64,000 nt of DNA. Origin: Pseudomonas sp. 102515. Its GTDB lineage: Bacteria; Pseudomonadota; Gammaproteobacteria; Pseudomonadales; Pseudomonadaceae. The stretch lies in assembly GCF_031085165.1 (NCBI RefSeq), contig NZ_JAVHTY010000003.1:682001-746000 (forward strand). Direction: 5' to 3'. Position numbers and translations under genes: made by a program. Shown here piece by piece: positions 8,398-16,493 of the stretch. How positions within the stretch are numbered: the stretch's first letter is position 1; each line of letters begins with the position of its first letter. The notes under the pieces are model-generated. The model made no database searches and was not told the DNA's origin. It saw only the letters and a list, made by a program, of their open reading frames with translations.

Positions 8398-9330
8398 ATG
8401 ACCCTGACTGAACTGCGCTATATCGTCACGCTCGCCCAGGAACAGCACTTTGGCCGAGCTGCCGAGCGTTGCCACGTCAGCCAGCCGACACTGTCGGTGG
8501 GCGTCAAGAAGCTCGAGGACGAGCTGGGCATTCTGATCTTCGAGCGCAGCAAGAGTGCCGTGCGCCTCACGCCCACCGGCGAGGGCATCGTCGCCCAGGC
8601 GCAAAAGGTGCTGGAGCAGGCCCAGGGCATCCGCGAACTGGCCCAGGCCGGCAAGAACCAGCTCACCGCGCCGCTGAAGATCGGCGCCATCTATACCATC
8701 GGGCCCTATCTCTTTCCGCACCTCATCCCGCAGCTCAACCGGGTGGCGCCGGAGATGCCGCTGTACATCGAGGAAAACTTCACCCACCTGCTGCGCGACA
8801 AGCTGCGCACCGGTGAGCTGGATGCCGTCATCCTCGCCCTGCCGTTCAACGAGCCGGACGTCCTGACCCTGCCGCTGTACGACGAGCCCTTCTACGTGAT
8901 GATGCCGGCGCGGCACCCCTGGACCAAGCTCAAGGCCATCCCGCAGAACCAGCTGAGCGACAAGAGCCTGCTGCTGCTGGGCGAAGGCCACTGCTTCCGC
9001 GACCAGGTCCTCGAAGCCTGCCCGACCGTGCGCAAGCACGAGGAAAACAAGAATTCCACGGTGGAATCCTCTTCGCTGGAAACCATTCGCCACATGGTGG
9101 CCTCGGGCCTGGGTGTCTCGGTGCTGCCGTTCTCGGCCGTTGAGAGTCACCACTATGCCCCGGGGATCATCGAGGTGCGCCCCTTCGAGCGGCCGGTGCC
9201 CTACCGCACCGTGGCCATCGCCTGGCGCGCCAGCTTTCCGCGGCCCAAGGCCATCGAGGTGCTGGCCGACTCGGTCCGCCTGTGCTCGGTGGCGCGGCCT
9301 GAAGCCAAGGGCGTCGTGCAGCCGGCATGA
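8398..9330 (+). CDS. oxyR: Hydrogen peroxide-sensing LysR regulator OxyR
   Basis: 310 residues. The N-terminal winged helix-turn-helix reads LRYIVTLAQEQHFGRAAERC and continues VSQPTLSVGVKKLE. The two redox cysteines lie in GEGHCFRDQVLEACPTV, spaced nine apart as in E. coli C199/C208, so peroxide-driven disulfide switching is expected. OxyR activates catalase and alkyl hydroperoxide reductase genes. It overlaps recG by four bases (ATGA), the oxyR-recG arrangement known in Pseudomonas, so the two are co-transcribed. The ATG at 8398 is chosen by family start (MTLTELRYI). Confidence 0.96.
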   Translation: MTLTELRYIVTLAQEQHFGRAAERCHVSQPTLSVGVKKLEDELGILIFERSKSAVRLTPTGEGIVAQAQKVLEQAQGIRELAQAGKNQLTAPLKIGAIYTIGPYLFPHLIPQLNRVAPEMPLYIEENFTHLLRDKLRTGELDAVILALPFNEPDVLTLPLYDEPFYVMMPARHPWTKLKAIPQNQLSDKSLLLLGEGHCFRDQVLEACPTVRKHEENKNSTVESSSLETIRHMVASGLGVSVLPFSAVESHHYAPGIIEVRPFERPVPYRTVAIAWRASFPRPKAIEVLADSVRLCSVARPEAKGVVQPA

Positions 9331-11402
9331 GTGAACTGGCCGCGACGCCGGTCACCGCCCTCAAGGGGGTCGGCGCCGCCCTGCAGGAAAAACTCGCGCG
9401 GGTCGGCCTGGAAACCCTGCAGGACGTGCTCTTCCACCTGCCGCTGCGCTACCAGGACCGCACCCGCATCGTGCCCATCGGGGCCCTGCGGCCCGGTCAG
9501 GACGCGGTGGTGGAGGGCATGGTCGCCTCCGCCGAGGTGCTCATGGGCCGCCGCCGCAGCCTGCTGGTGCGCTTGCAGGACGGCAGCGGCACCCTGTCGC
9601 TGAGATTCTTCCACTTCAGCCAGGCGCAAAAGGACGGCCTCAAGCGCGGCACCCTGCTGCGCTGCTATGGCGAGGTGCGCCCCGGTGCCTCGGGCCTGGA
9701 GATCTACCACCCCGAATACCGCGCCCAGGACGAGAACGCCCCGGCGCCGGTCGAGCAGACGCTGACGCCCATCTACCCGACCACCGAAGGCCTCACCCAG
9801 CTGCGCCTGCGCCAGCTCAGCGCCCAGACGCTGGAGCGGCTGGGGCCCGAATCCCTGCCGGACTGGCTGCCGCCGGAGATGGCCGAGCACTATCGCCTGG
9901 GGCCGCTGGCCGACGCCCTGCGCTATCTGCACCGACCGCCGCCGGATGCGGACCTGGAAGAGCTGGCCGAGGGTCGCCACTGGGCCCAGGAGCGGCTGGT
10001 CTTCGAAGAATTGCTGACCCACCAGTTGTCCCTGCAGCGCCTGCGCGAGACCCTGCGCGCCCAGCGTGCGGTGCCCTTGCCGGCCGCCCGCCGACTGCCG
10101 CAGCTGTACCTGGACAACCTCGGCTTCACCCCCACCGGCGCCCAGCAGCGCGTGGGTCGCGAGATCGCCCATGACCTGGCCCAGTCCGAGCCCATGCTGC
10201 GGCTCGTGCAGGGCGACGTCGGCGCGGGCAAGACGGTGGTCGCCGCCCTGGCCGCCCTGCAGGCCATCGAGGCTGGCTACCAGGTGGCGCTGATGGCGCC
10301 TACTGAGATCCTCGCCGAGCAGCATTTCCTCAACTTCCAGCGCTGGTTCGCGGCCCTCGACATCGAGGTGGCCTGGCTGGCCGGCAAGCTCAAGGGCAAG
10401 GCCCGCGCCAGCTCGCTGGAACGCATCGCCGCCGGCGCGCCCATGGTGGTGGGCACCCATGCGCTGTTCCAGGACGAGGTACGCTTCGCCCGCCTGGCGC
10501 TGGTGGTGATCGACGAACAGCACCGCTTCGGCGTGCAGCAGCGCCTGGCGCTGCGCCAGAAGGGCGTCGAAGGCCGCCTGGCGCCGCACCAACTGATCAT
10601 GACCGCCACCCCCATCCCGCGTACCCTGGCCATGAGCGCCTATGCCGATCTGGACACCTCGGTGCTCGACGAACTGCCGCCGGGACGGACGCCGGTCAAT
10701 ACCGTGAGCGTCACCGACAGCCGTCGCGAGGAGGTGGTGGAGCGGGTGCGCGCCGCCTGTCACGAAGGGCGCCAGGCCTACTGGGTCTGCACCCTGATCG
10801 AGGAATCCGAGGAACTCACCTGCCAGGCGGCCGAGACCACCTACGAGGAATTGCAGCTGGCCCTGGCCGAACTGCACGTCGGGCTGATCCACGGGCGCAT
10901 GAAGCCGGCGGAAAAGGCCGCGGTGATGGCCGAGTTCAAGGCCGGCCACCTGCAATTGCTGGTGGCCACCACGGTGATCGAGGTCGGGGTGGATGTGCCC
11001 AACGCCAGCCTGATGATCATCGAGAATCCCGAGCGCCTGGGTCTGGCCCAGTTGCACCAATTGCGGGGTCGCGTCGGGCGGGGCAGTGCGGTCAGCCATT
11101 GCGTGCTGCTGTTCCATCCGCCACTGTCGCAGATCGGTCGCGAGCGGCTGGCTATCATGCGCGAGACCAACGACGGCTTCATCATCGCCGAGAAGGACTT
11201 GGAATTGCGTGGCCCGGGCGAGATGCTGGGGACCCGCCAGACCGGCCTGCTGCAGTTCAAGGTGGCCGACCTGATGCGCGACGCCCACTGGCTGCCGGCG
11301 GTCCGGGATGCTGCCCAGGAGCTGCTGGCACGCTGGCCGGGTCATGCCGGTCCGCTGCTGGAGCGCTGGTTGCGTCACGGGCAGCAATACGGCCAGGTTT
11401 GA
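9327..11402 (+). CDS. recG: ATP-dependent DNA helicase RecG
   Basis: 691 residues, full length. The N-terminal wedge/OB domain (about 60-160) binds branched DNA and is followed by two RecA-like motor domains: Walker A GDVGAGKTVVA, DEQH box VVIDEQHRFG, motif III TATPIPRT, and motif VI LHQLRGRVGRGS. RecG remodels stalled replication forks and Holliday junctions. Its start codon overlaps the oxyR stop (ATGA), indicating translational coupling. No terminator is evident in the 75 bases before the HDOD gene, which may be in the same transcript. Confidence 0.97.
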   Translation: MSELAATPVTALKGVGAALQEKLARVGLETLQDVLFHLPLRYQDRTRIVPIGALRPGQDAVVEGMVASAEVLMGRRRSLLVRLQDGSGTLSLRFFHFSQAQKDGLKRGTLLRCYGEVRPGASGLEIYHPEYRAQDENAPAPVEQTLTPIYPTTEGLTQLRLRQLSAQTLERLGPESLPDWLPPEMAEHYRLGPLADALRYLHRPPPDADLEELAEGRHWAQERLVFEELLTHQLSLQRLRETLRAQRAVPLPAARRLPQLYLDNLGFTPTGAQQRVGREIAHDLAQSEPMLRLVQGDVGAGKTVVAALAALQAIEAGYQVALMAPTEILAEQHFLNFQRWFAALDIEVAWLAGKLKGKARASSLERIAAGAPMVVGTHALFQDEVRFARLALVVIDEQHRFGVQQRLALRQKGVEGRLAPHQLIMTATPIPRTLAMSAYADLDTSVLDELPPGRTPVNTVSVTDSRREEVVERVRAACHEGRQAYWVCTLIEESEELTCQAAETTYEELQLALAELHVGLIHGRMKPAEKAAVMAEFKAGHLQLLVATTVIEVGVDVPNASLMIIENPERLGLAQLHQLRGRVGRGSAVSHCVLLFHPPLSQIGRERLAIMRETNDGFIIAEKDLELRGPGEMLGTRQTGLLQFKVADLMRDAHWLPAVRDAAQELLARWPGHAGPLLERWLRHGQQYGQV

Positions 11403-11477
11403 CAAAGCTTATACAGACGACGCTACCTACGAGGCCGAATGGTTATACTCCGAAGCGTACGTGAGGAAGAAAATGCC

Positions 11478-12872
11478 ATGACCGATGTAGCGCTCGCTTC
11501 GCCCCTCCCTGAAGTCCCCCCTTCGATCCAGCAGTTGCTTGCCCAGCTGAACCTGGCTTATCGGCCGACACCGGCGACGACGCGCCAGCCGCAGGCGAAT
11601 CGGGTACACACGGTGCTCTTGAGCGACAGCGTCGGCATGCTGCTGGTGCTGCTGCCCGAGGATCAGCTGCTGGATCTGCGCCGGCTGGTGGAGTTCACCG
11701 GGCGGCAGCTGACGGTGGTGGCGCCGGAGCGACTGATGCGCACCCTCGAGCGCTATGAACTGGATGTCCTGCCGGGGCTGCCGTCGCTGACCAATTCCCC
11801 CTGCCTGTATGACGAGCGCCTGCTGGAGGCGCCTCGACTGCTGCTGGAGTCCGGTGAGCGCTCGCTGCTGCTGGAAGTTGAAACATCGGACTATAGGCGC
11901 CTGCTGAATCAGGCCACCGCCGGCAGCTTCGGCATCCCGGCGGCCGGTATCCAGCCGAATCTGCGGCAACCGGAGCGTGACGAAGCGGAAATCCTCCATG
12001 CCGCCACCGCCTTCACCGCGCGGCGCATCCGCCAGCGCCTGGAGGAGACCCTGGAGATCCCGCCGCTGTCCAAGACCGCGGAAAAGGTCATCAAGCTGCG
12101 GGTCGACCCCGACGCCACGGTGGACGACCTCGCCAACGTGGTGGAGACCGATCCGGCGCTGGCGGCCCAGGTGATCAGCTGGGCGGCCTCGCCCTACTAT
12201 GCCGCACCCGGCAAGATCCGCTCGGTGGAAGACGCCATCGTGCGGGTGCTGGGCTTCGACCTGGTGATCAACCTGGCCCTCGGCCTGGCGCTGGGCAAGA
12301 CCCTGAGCCTGCCCAGCGACCAAGCCCAGCAGGAAACGCCCTACTGGAAACAGGCCATCTACACCGCCGCCCTGATCGAGGGCCTGGCGCGTTCCATGCC
12401 ACGCGCGGAGCGACCGGAGATGGGCCTGGCCTATCTCGGCGGCCTGCTGCACAACTTCGGCTACCTGGTGCTGGCCCACGTCTTCCCGCCACACTTCTCG
12501 CTGATCTGCCGCCATCTGGAGGCCAACCGCCAGCTGGATCACCAGGTGATCGAGCACCACCTGCTGGGCATCACCCGCGAGCAGATCGGCGCGGCCCTGA
12601 TGCGCTGCTGGGAGATGCCCGAAGAGGTGGTGACGGCGCTGCGCTTCCAGGGTGATCCGGGCTACCAGGGCGAGCAGGCGCTCTATCCCAACCTGATCTT
12701 CCTCGCCGTGCAGCTGCTGCGCGCCGAGGGCATCGGCAACGGCCCGGCCCAACCCATTCCCGACGCGCTCTATGCGCGGCTGAGCATCGATCCGGCCAAG
12801 GCCCGGGAATGCATGCAGAAGATCCTGGGCGCCGAAGCCGCCCTGCGCGAGCTGACCGGCCAGTTCAAGTGA
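11478..12872 (+). CDS. YbaK/aaRS-associated domain plus HDOD domain protein
   Basis: 464 residues with two parts. Residues about 15-145 resemble the YbaK/prolyl-tRNA deacylase fold (VLLSDSVGMLLVLLPEDQLL, then ...LLLEVETSDYRRLL). Residues about 190-430 are an HDOD domain (IPPLSKTAEKVIKLRVDPDA, GGLLHNFGYLVLAHVF), a degenerate HD phosphohydrolase fold used in signalling. Start 11478 has GAGGAAG upstream. It follows recG at 75 bases, and a bidirectional terminator follows it. The role is unknown; a regulatory function linked to translation or second messengers is inference. Confidence 0.8.
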   Translation: MTDVALASPLPEVPPSIQQLLAQLNLAYRPTPATTRQPQANRVHTVLLSDSVGMLLVLLPEDQLLDLRRLVEFTGRQLTVVAPERLMRTLERYELDVLPGLPSLTNSPCLYDERLLEAPRLLLESGERSLLLEVETSDYRRLLNQATAGSFGIPAAGIQPNLRQPERDEAEILHAATAFTARRIRQRLEETLEIPPLSKTAEKVIKLRVDPDATVDDLANVVETDPALAAQVISWAASPYYAAPGKIRSVEDAIVRVLGFDLVINLALGLALGKTLSLPSDQAQQETPYWKQAIYTAALIEGLARSMPRAERPEMGLAYLGGLLHNFGYLVLAHVFPPHFSLICRHLEANRQLDHQVIEHHLLGITREQIGAALMRCWEMPEEVVTALRFQGDPGYQGEQALYPNLIFLAVQLLRAEGIGNGPAQPIPDALYARLSIDPAKARECMQKILGAEAALRELTGQFK

Positions 12873-12927
12873 ACCGCTGACCAGACTCCGGCGGCACCCG
12901 CCGCCGGGCCAGACGCCAGACAACAAA

Positions 12928-12950
12928 AAACCCGCCGAGGCGGGTTTCTT
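12928..12950. terminator. Bidirectional intrinsic terminator
   Basis: AAACCCGCC-GA-GGCGGGTTT is a perfect palindrome with A-rich sequence on the left and TTTCTT on the right. It ends the HDOD gene on the plus strand and rpmG on the minus strand. Confidence 0.85.
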
Positions 12951-12967
12951 GTCCAAGGGGCGATCAA

Positions 12968-13123
12968 TTACTTGATCTTGCCTTCCTTGTACATGACATG
13001 CTTGCGCACGACCGGATCGAATTTCTTGATTTCGATCTTTTCGGGCTTGGTGCGCTTGTTCTTGTCAGTGGTGTAGAAGTGACCGGTGCCGGCACTGGAA
13101 ATCAAACGGATCAATTCACGCAT
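12968..13123 (-). CDS. rpmG: 50S ribosomal protein L33
   Basis: 51 residues, [20 protein letters not shown] to ...[10 protein letters not shown], matching bacterial L33 of the zinc-free (C-minus) type: the CXXC pairs of the zinc form are absent. It is a component of the large ribosomal subunit near the E site. It lies 11 bases downstream of rpmB in the usual rpmB-rpmG operon and ends at a strong terminator. Confidence 0.97.
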   Translation of the reverse strand: MRELIRLISSAGTGHFYTTDKNKRTKPEKIEIKKFDPVVRKHVMYKEGKIK

Positions 13124-13134
13124 GACGAATCCCC

Positions 13135-13371
13135 TTAGAATTTTTCGCCGCGGCTACGCAGCTCGGACAGTACGGTTTCGATACCGCGCTTGTCGATGAT
13201 ACGCATGCCCTTGGCAGAAACGCGCAGACGCACGAAGCGCTTCTCGGATTCTACCCAGAAACGGTGGTGCTGCAGATTCGGCAGGAAACGACGACGGGTT
13301 TTGTTGTTAGCGTGGGAAACGTTGTTCCCAGTAATCGGACCCTTACCGGTTACTTGGCAAACTCTCGACAT
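13135..13371 (-). CDS. rpmB: 50S ribosomal protein L28
   Basis: 78 residues, full length. [20 protein letters not shown] is the L28 signature and the remainder ([14 protein letters not shown]...) is rich in basic residues for rRNA contact. First gene of the rpmB-rpmG operon. A clear sigma-70 promoter (TTGTTA, 17 bases, TATAAA) lies about 140 bases upstream on the same strand. Confidence 0.97.
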   Translation of the reverse strand: MSRVCQVTGKGPITGNNVSHANNKTRRRFLPNLQHHRFWVESEKRFVRLRVSAKGMRIIDKRGIETVLSELRSRGEKF

Positions 13372-13762
13372 GGCTCAGCCCTCATAAACCTCATGCCAAA
13401 CCCGGCATGGGTTGGCCGCTTGTAACTGTATTGATTCCTGTTTTGACGGGGAAAGCCGGCAAATGCCGGGGACCTTAGGCGGCCATACCCCGAAAAAAGA
13501 GCGCTGTTTTATACCAGAAGTACTCTGGCATAACAAGGTAGGGCGACGGATGAAACGCCCGCGCACCGGGTGCCGTGCGAGCCCGGCTGGAATGCCAACC
13601 GTTCGTCGGTCAGAAGCATTGTGACGGACGGACGGGTGGTCTAGTTTAGAGCGACCGCCATTTTCAATCCACGTCCGTCAGACGACCGCCCGCAGCGCCC
13701 CGTCATCCGTTGCCAGCCATTCGGGCGCCGTCTGCCACTTCGGATCCACAAGGAATCGTTCT
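13372..13762. other. Divergent intergenic region rpmB / binding protein
   Basis: 391 bases. The left half is the rpmB leader and promoter. The right half should hold the promoter of the dipeptide-type binding protein but shows no clear -35/-10 pair. No gene, tRNA or riboswitch is recognisable. The sequence 13372-13500 would be a roughly 130-base leader of the ribosomal operon. Confidence 0.5.
13508..13536 (-). promoter_or_regulatory. Sigma-70 promoter of rpmB-rpmG
   Basis: On the minus strand TTGTTA (13536-13531), a 17-base spacer and TATAAA (13513-13508) form a near-consensus promoter facing rpmB. Confidence 0.75.
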
Positions 13763-15340
13763 ATGCGTTTCGCCGCCTTGCCTCTGCTCTTCGCGCCCCT
13801 GCTGGCGCAGGCCGCCACGCTCAGCGTCTGCACCGAAGCCAGTCCGGATGGATTCGACGTGGTGCAGTACAACTCGCTGACCACCACCAATGCCTCGGCC
13901 GACGTGCTGATGAATCGCCTGGTGGAATACGACGCCAGCGAAGCCAAGCTGGCGCCGAGCCTGGCGCAGAGCTGGACGGTGTCGGGCGACGGCCTGACCT
14001 ATGACTTCGCCCTGCGCCCGGACGTGAAGTTTCACCAGACCGACTACTTCACCCCTAGTCGTACCCTGACCGCCGACGATGTGGTGTTCAGCTTCCAGCG
14101 CATGCTGGACAAGGATCACCCCTGGCACGCGGTGGCCAAGAGCGGCTATCCCCATGCCCAATCGATGCAGTGGCCCAAGCTGATCAAGAGCGTGGAAAAG
14201 ACCAGCGACCTCGGCGTGCGCATCGTGCTCAACACCCCGGACGCCACCTTCCTGCCGACCCTGAGCATGGGCTTCGCCTCCATCTACTCCGCCGAGTACG
14301 CCGAGCAGTTGCTCAAGGCCGGCAAGACCGCCCAGCTCAACGACGAACCCATAGGCACCGGCCCCTTCGTCTTCAAGCGCTACCAGAAGGATGCCGCGGT
14401 ACGTTACGCCGCCAATCCGGACTACTTCGCCGGCAAGCCCAAGCTGGATGGGCTGATCTATGCCATCACCCCGGATTCGGCGGTGCGCCTGCAGCGACTC
14501 AAGCGCGGCGAGTGTCAGATCGCCCTGTCGCCCAAGCCCCAGGATCTGCAGAGCGCCCAGGAGGACAAGAGCCTGCAGGTAGTGCAGACGCCGGCCTTCA
14601 TGACCGCCTTCGTCGGCATCAACACCAGCCATCCGCCGCTGGACAACATCAAGGTGCGCCAGGCCATCAACCTGGCGTTCGACAAGCAGAGCTATCTGAA
14701 GGCGGTGTTCCAGGACACCGCGGTAGCCGCCGACAACGTCTATCCGCCCGCCACCTGGGGCTATGCCAAGGACGTGCCGGCCTATCCCTATGACCCGGCC
14801 AAGGCCAAGGCGCTGCTGGCCCAGGCGGGCCTCAAGGACGGCTTCAAGACCACCATCTGGACGCGCCCCAGCGGCAGCCTGCTCAATCCCAATCCGCAGC
14901 TGGGTGCCCAGATGCTGCAGGCCGACCTGAAGAAGATCGGCGTCGATGCGCAGATCCAGGTGATCGAGTGGGGCGAGCTGATCCGCCGCGCCAAGAACGG
15001 CGAGCACGATCTGTTGTTCATGGGCTGGGCCGGCGACAACGGCGATCCGGACAACTACCTAACGCCGCAATTCTCCTGCGCTTCGGTGCAGTCGGGCCTG
15101 AACTTCGCGCGCTATTGCGACAAGACCCTGGATGGCGCCATCAGCAAGGGCAAGACCCTGTCCGACCAGATGGCGCGCGCCACGGTGTACCACCAGGCGC
15201 AGCGCATCATCCACGACCAGGCGCTGTGGCTGCCGCTGGCGCACCCGACGGTGACGGTGCTGGCCAGGAGCGGCGTCGAGGGCTACCAGCCCAATCCCTT
15301 CGGCCGCCAGGACTTCAGCAAGGTCAGCGGCGGTCGCTAG
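13763..15340 (+). CDS. ABC transporter periplasmic binding protein, dipeptide/oligopeptide type
   Basis: 525 residues, SBP family 5 (DppA/OppA class). A signal peptide (MRFAALPLLFAPLLAQA) is followed by TLSVCTEASPDGFDVVQYNS, and the family core signature occurs near residue 95 (ADDVVFSFQRMLD). It would capture di- or oligopeptides, or heme/peptide-like ligands, in the periplasm for an ABC importer. No permease or ATPase genes lie next to it, so it presumably serves a transporter encoded elsewhere. It closely resembles the Pseudomonas DppA paralogues. The AAGGA ribosome site before 13763 supports the start. Confidence 0.88.
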   Translation: MRFAALPLLFAPLLAQAATLSVCTEASPDGFDVVQYNSLTTTNASADVLMNRLVEYDASEAKLAPSLAQSWTVSGDGLTYDFALRPDVKFHQTDYFTPSRTLTADDVVFSFQRMLDKDHPWHAVAKSGYPHAQSMQWPKLIKSVEKTSDLGVRIVLNTPDATFLPTLSMGFASIYSAEYAEQLLKAGKTAQLNDEPIGTGPFVFKRYQKDAAVRYAANPDYFAGKPKLDGLIYAITPDSAVRLQRLKRGECQIALSPKPQDLQSAQEDKSLQVVQTPAFMTAFVGINTSHPPLDNIKVRQAINLAFDKQSYLKAVFQDTAVAADNVYPPATWGYAKDVPAYPYDPAKAKALLAQAGLKDGFKTTIWTRPSGSLLNPNPQLGAQMLQADLKKIGVDAQIQVIEWGELIRRAKNGEHDLLFMGWAGDNGDPDNYLTPQFSCASVQSGLNFARYCDKTLDGAISKGKTLSDQMARATVYHQAQRIIHDQALWLPLAHPTVTVLARSGVEGYQPNPFGRQDFSKVSGGR

Positions 15341-15383
15341 AACCGCCTGCGGCTCGCCCGTTCCGGTACGGCGAGCGGTGCGC

Positions 15384-15409
15384 GGCCAGCCCTAGCGCCA
15401 GGGCTGGCC
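15384..15409. terminator. Perfect stem-loop at end of antiporter operon
   Basis: GGCCAGCCCT (15384-15393), loop AGCGCC, AGGGCTGGCC (15400-15409). The hairpin includes the stop codon of the subunit G gene and sits between convergent genes. There is no T-tract, so terminator function is uncertain. Confidence 0.5.
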
Positions 15410-15721
15410 GTCGGTACGCTCTACCTGCTTGACCTTCTGCTGGATGGCGGCGCGGGCCAACATGTGGGCGCTTACCGGCGCGGTGACGAAGATGAACAGG
15501 GCGATCAGCAGTTCGTGCAGGCTGAGGCCCTCGCCCTGGACGCTGAAGAACAGCATCGAGGCGACGATGGTGCTGCCCACGCCCAGGGTGGTGGCTTTGG
15601 TCGGACCATGCAGGCGCATGAAGAAGTCCGGCAGCCGGTACAGGCCGATGGCGCCGATGAGGGCGAAGCTGCTGCCGATGAGCAGCAGGGCGCAGATGAG
15701 GAGTTCGAGCCAGAAGGGCAT
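15392..15721 (-). CDS. shaG: Mrp-type cation/H+ antiporter subunit G
   Basis: 109 residues with three hydrophobic segments. The conserved RLPDFFMRLHGPTKATTLGV block identifies MnhG/PhaG/ShaG. It is the last gene of the six-gene operon, starting 14 bases after the subunit F stop. It is a small inner-membrane subunit needed for assembly of the multi-subunit Na+ or K+/H+ antiporter. The ATG at 15721 gives MPFWLELLICALLLIGSSFA, directly at the first helix; the longer upstream frame is a shadow of subunit F. Confidence 0.93.
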   Translation of the reverse strand: MPFWLELLICALLLIGSSFALIGAIGLYRLPDFFMRLHGPTKATTLGVGSTIVASMLFFSVQGEGLSLHELLIALFIFVTAPVSAHMLARAAIQQKVKQVERTDGQPWR

Positions 15722-15735
15722 GGGGCAGCGCTCCG

Positions 15736-16005
15736 TTAATCGATGATTTCGCCATGCAGCATGTGCTTGCCCAGCGCCACGGTGCCGACGAAGCCGGTCA
15801 CGGCGATGAGCAGCGAGGCTTCGAAGAAGACGTCGGTGGCCAGCCAGATGCCGAACAGGATGATGATCGCCAGGACGTTGATATAGAGCGTATCCAGCGC
15901 CAGTACCCGATCCGGGATGTCCGGTCCCTTCACCAGGCGATAGACGTTGAGCACGGCGGCCGCGCCCATCATCCCCATGCACAGCAGGGTCACGTAGGTG
16001 AGCAT
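15736..16005 (-). CDS. shaF: Mrp-type cation/H+ antiporter subunit F
   Basis: 89 residues, three transmembrane helices, with the MnhF-typical YRLVKGPDIPDRVLALDTLY block (conserved Asp residues near the membrane). Overlaps the end of the subunit E gene by 16 bases, indicating coupled translation. Inner-membrane component of the antiporter complex. Confidence 0.94.
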   Translation of the reverse strand: MLTYVTLLCMGMMGAAAVLNVYRLVKGPDIPDRVLALDTLYINVLAIIILFGIWLATDVFFEASLLIAVTGFVGTVALGKHMLHGEIID

Positions 16006-16493
16006 TCGAAGATCTCCTTGAGCGGGGCTTCATAGCGCGTCTTGACCTGGCGGATCACCTCGTCCTTGTCCGCGACATCGAGGCCGTGCAGCAGCAGGGT
16101 CTTGCGATCGCCGCTGAGGCCGGACGAAACGGTGCCGGGGGTGAGGGACACCACGCAGGCGAGCAGGGTGAGCAGGAATTCGTCCTCGATGTCGATGGGG
16201 ACCTCGATGAACGCCGGCCTGAGCGCCTCGGTCCGGCCCAGCACCAGGCGCGCGACGTGCAGGTTGGCGACGATGATGTCGTACACCACCATCAGCATGT
16301 AGCGCAGCAGGAGCAGGGGGCGGCGCAAGCGGGGGGCGTGCAGCAGGAAGTCCTGGCAGAGCAGCGGGATGCCCCAGCCGAGCAGCAGGCCCAGCAGCAG
16401 CTGGCCGAGGCCCAGGCTGTTGTTGAGCAGCAGCCAGGTCAGGGTCAGCAGGACGGTGAGCAGCGGGTGTGGCAACAGGCGCCAGCGCTTCAT
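15990..16493 (-). CDS. shaE: Mrp-type cation/H+ antiporter subunit E
   Basis: 167 residues. Two to three N-terminal membrane helices are followed by a cytosolic domain with LACVVSLTPGTVSSGLSGDR, the MnhE signature (SLTPGT). Its start overlaps the subunit D stop by four bases and its end overlaps subunit F, as usual in mrp operons. Confidence 0.94.
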   Translation of the reverse strand: MKRWRLLPHPLLTVLLTLTWLLLNNSLGLGQLLLGLLLGWGIPLLCQDFLLHAPRLRRPLLLLRYMLMVVYDIIVANLHVARLVLGRTEALRPAFIEVPIDIEDEFLLTLLACVVSLTPGTVSSGLSGDRKTLLLHGLDVADKDEVIRQVKTRYEAPLKEIFECSPT

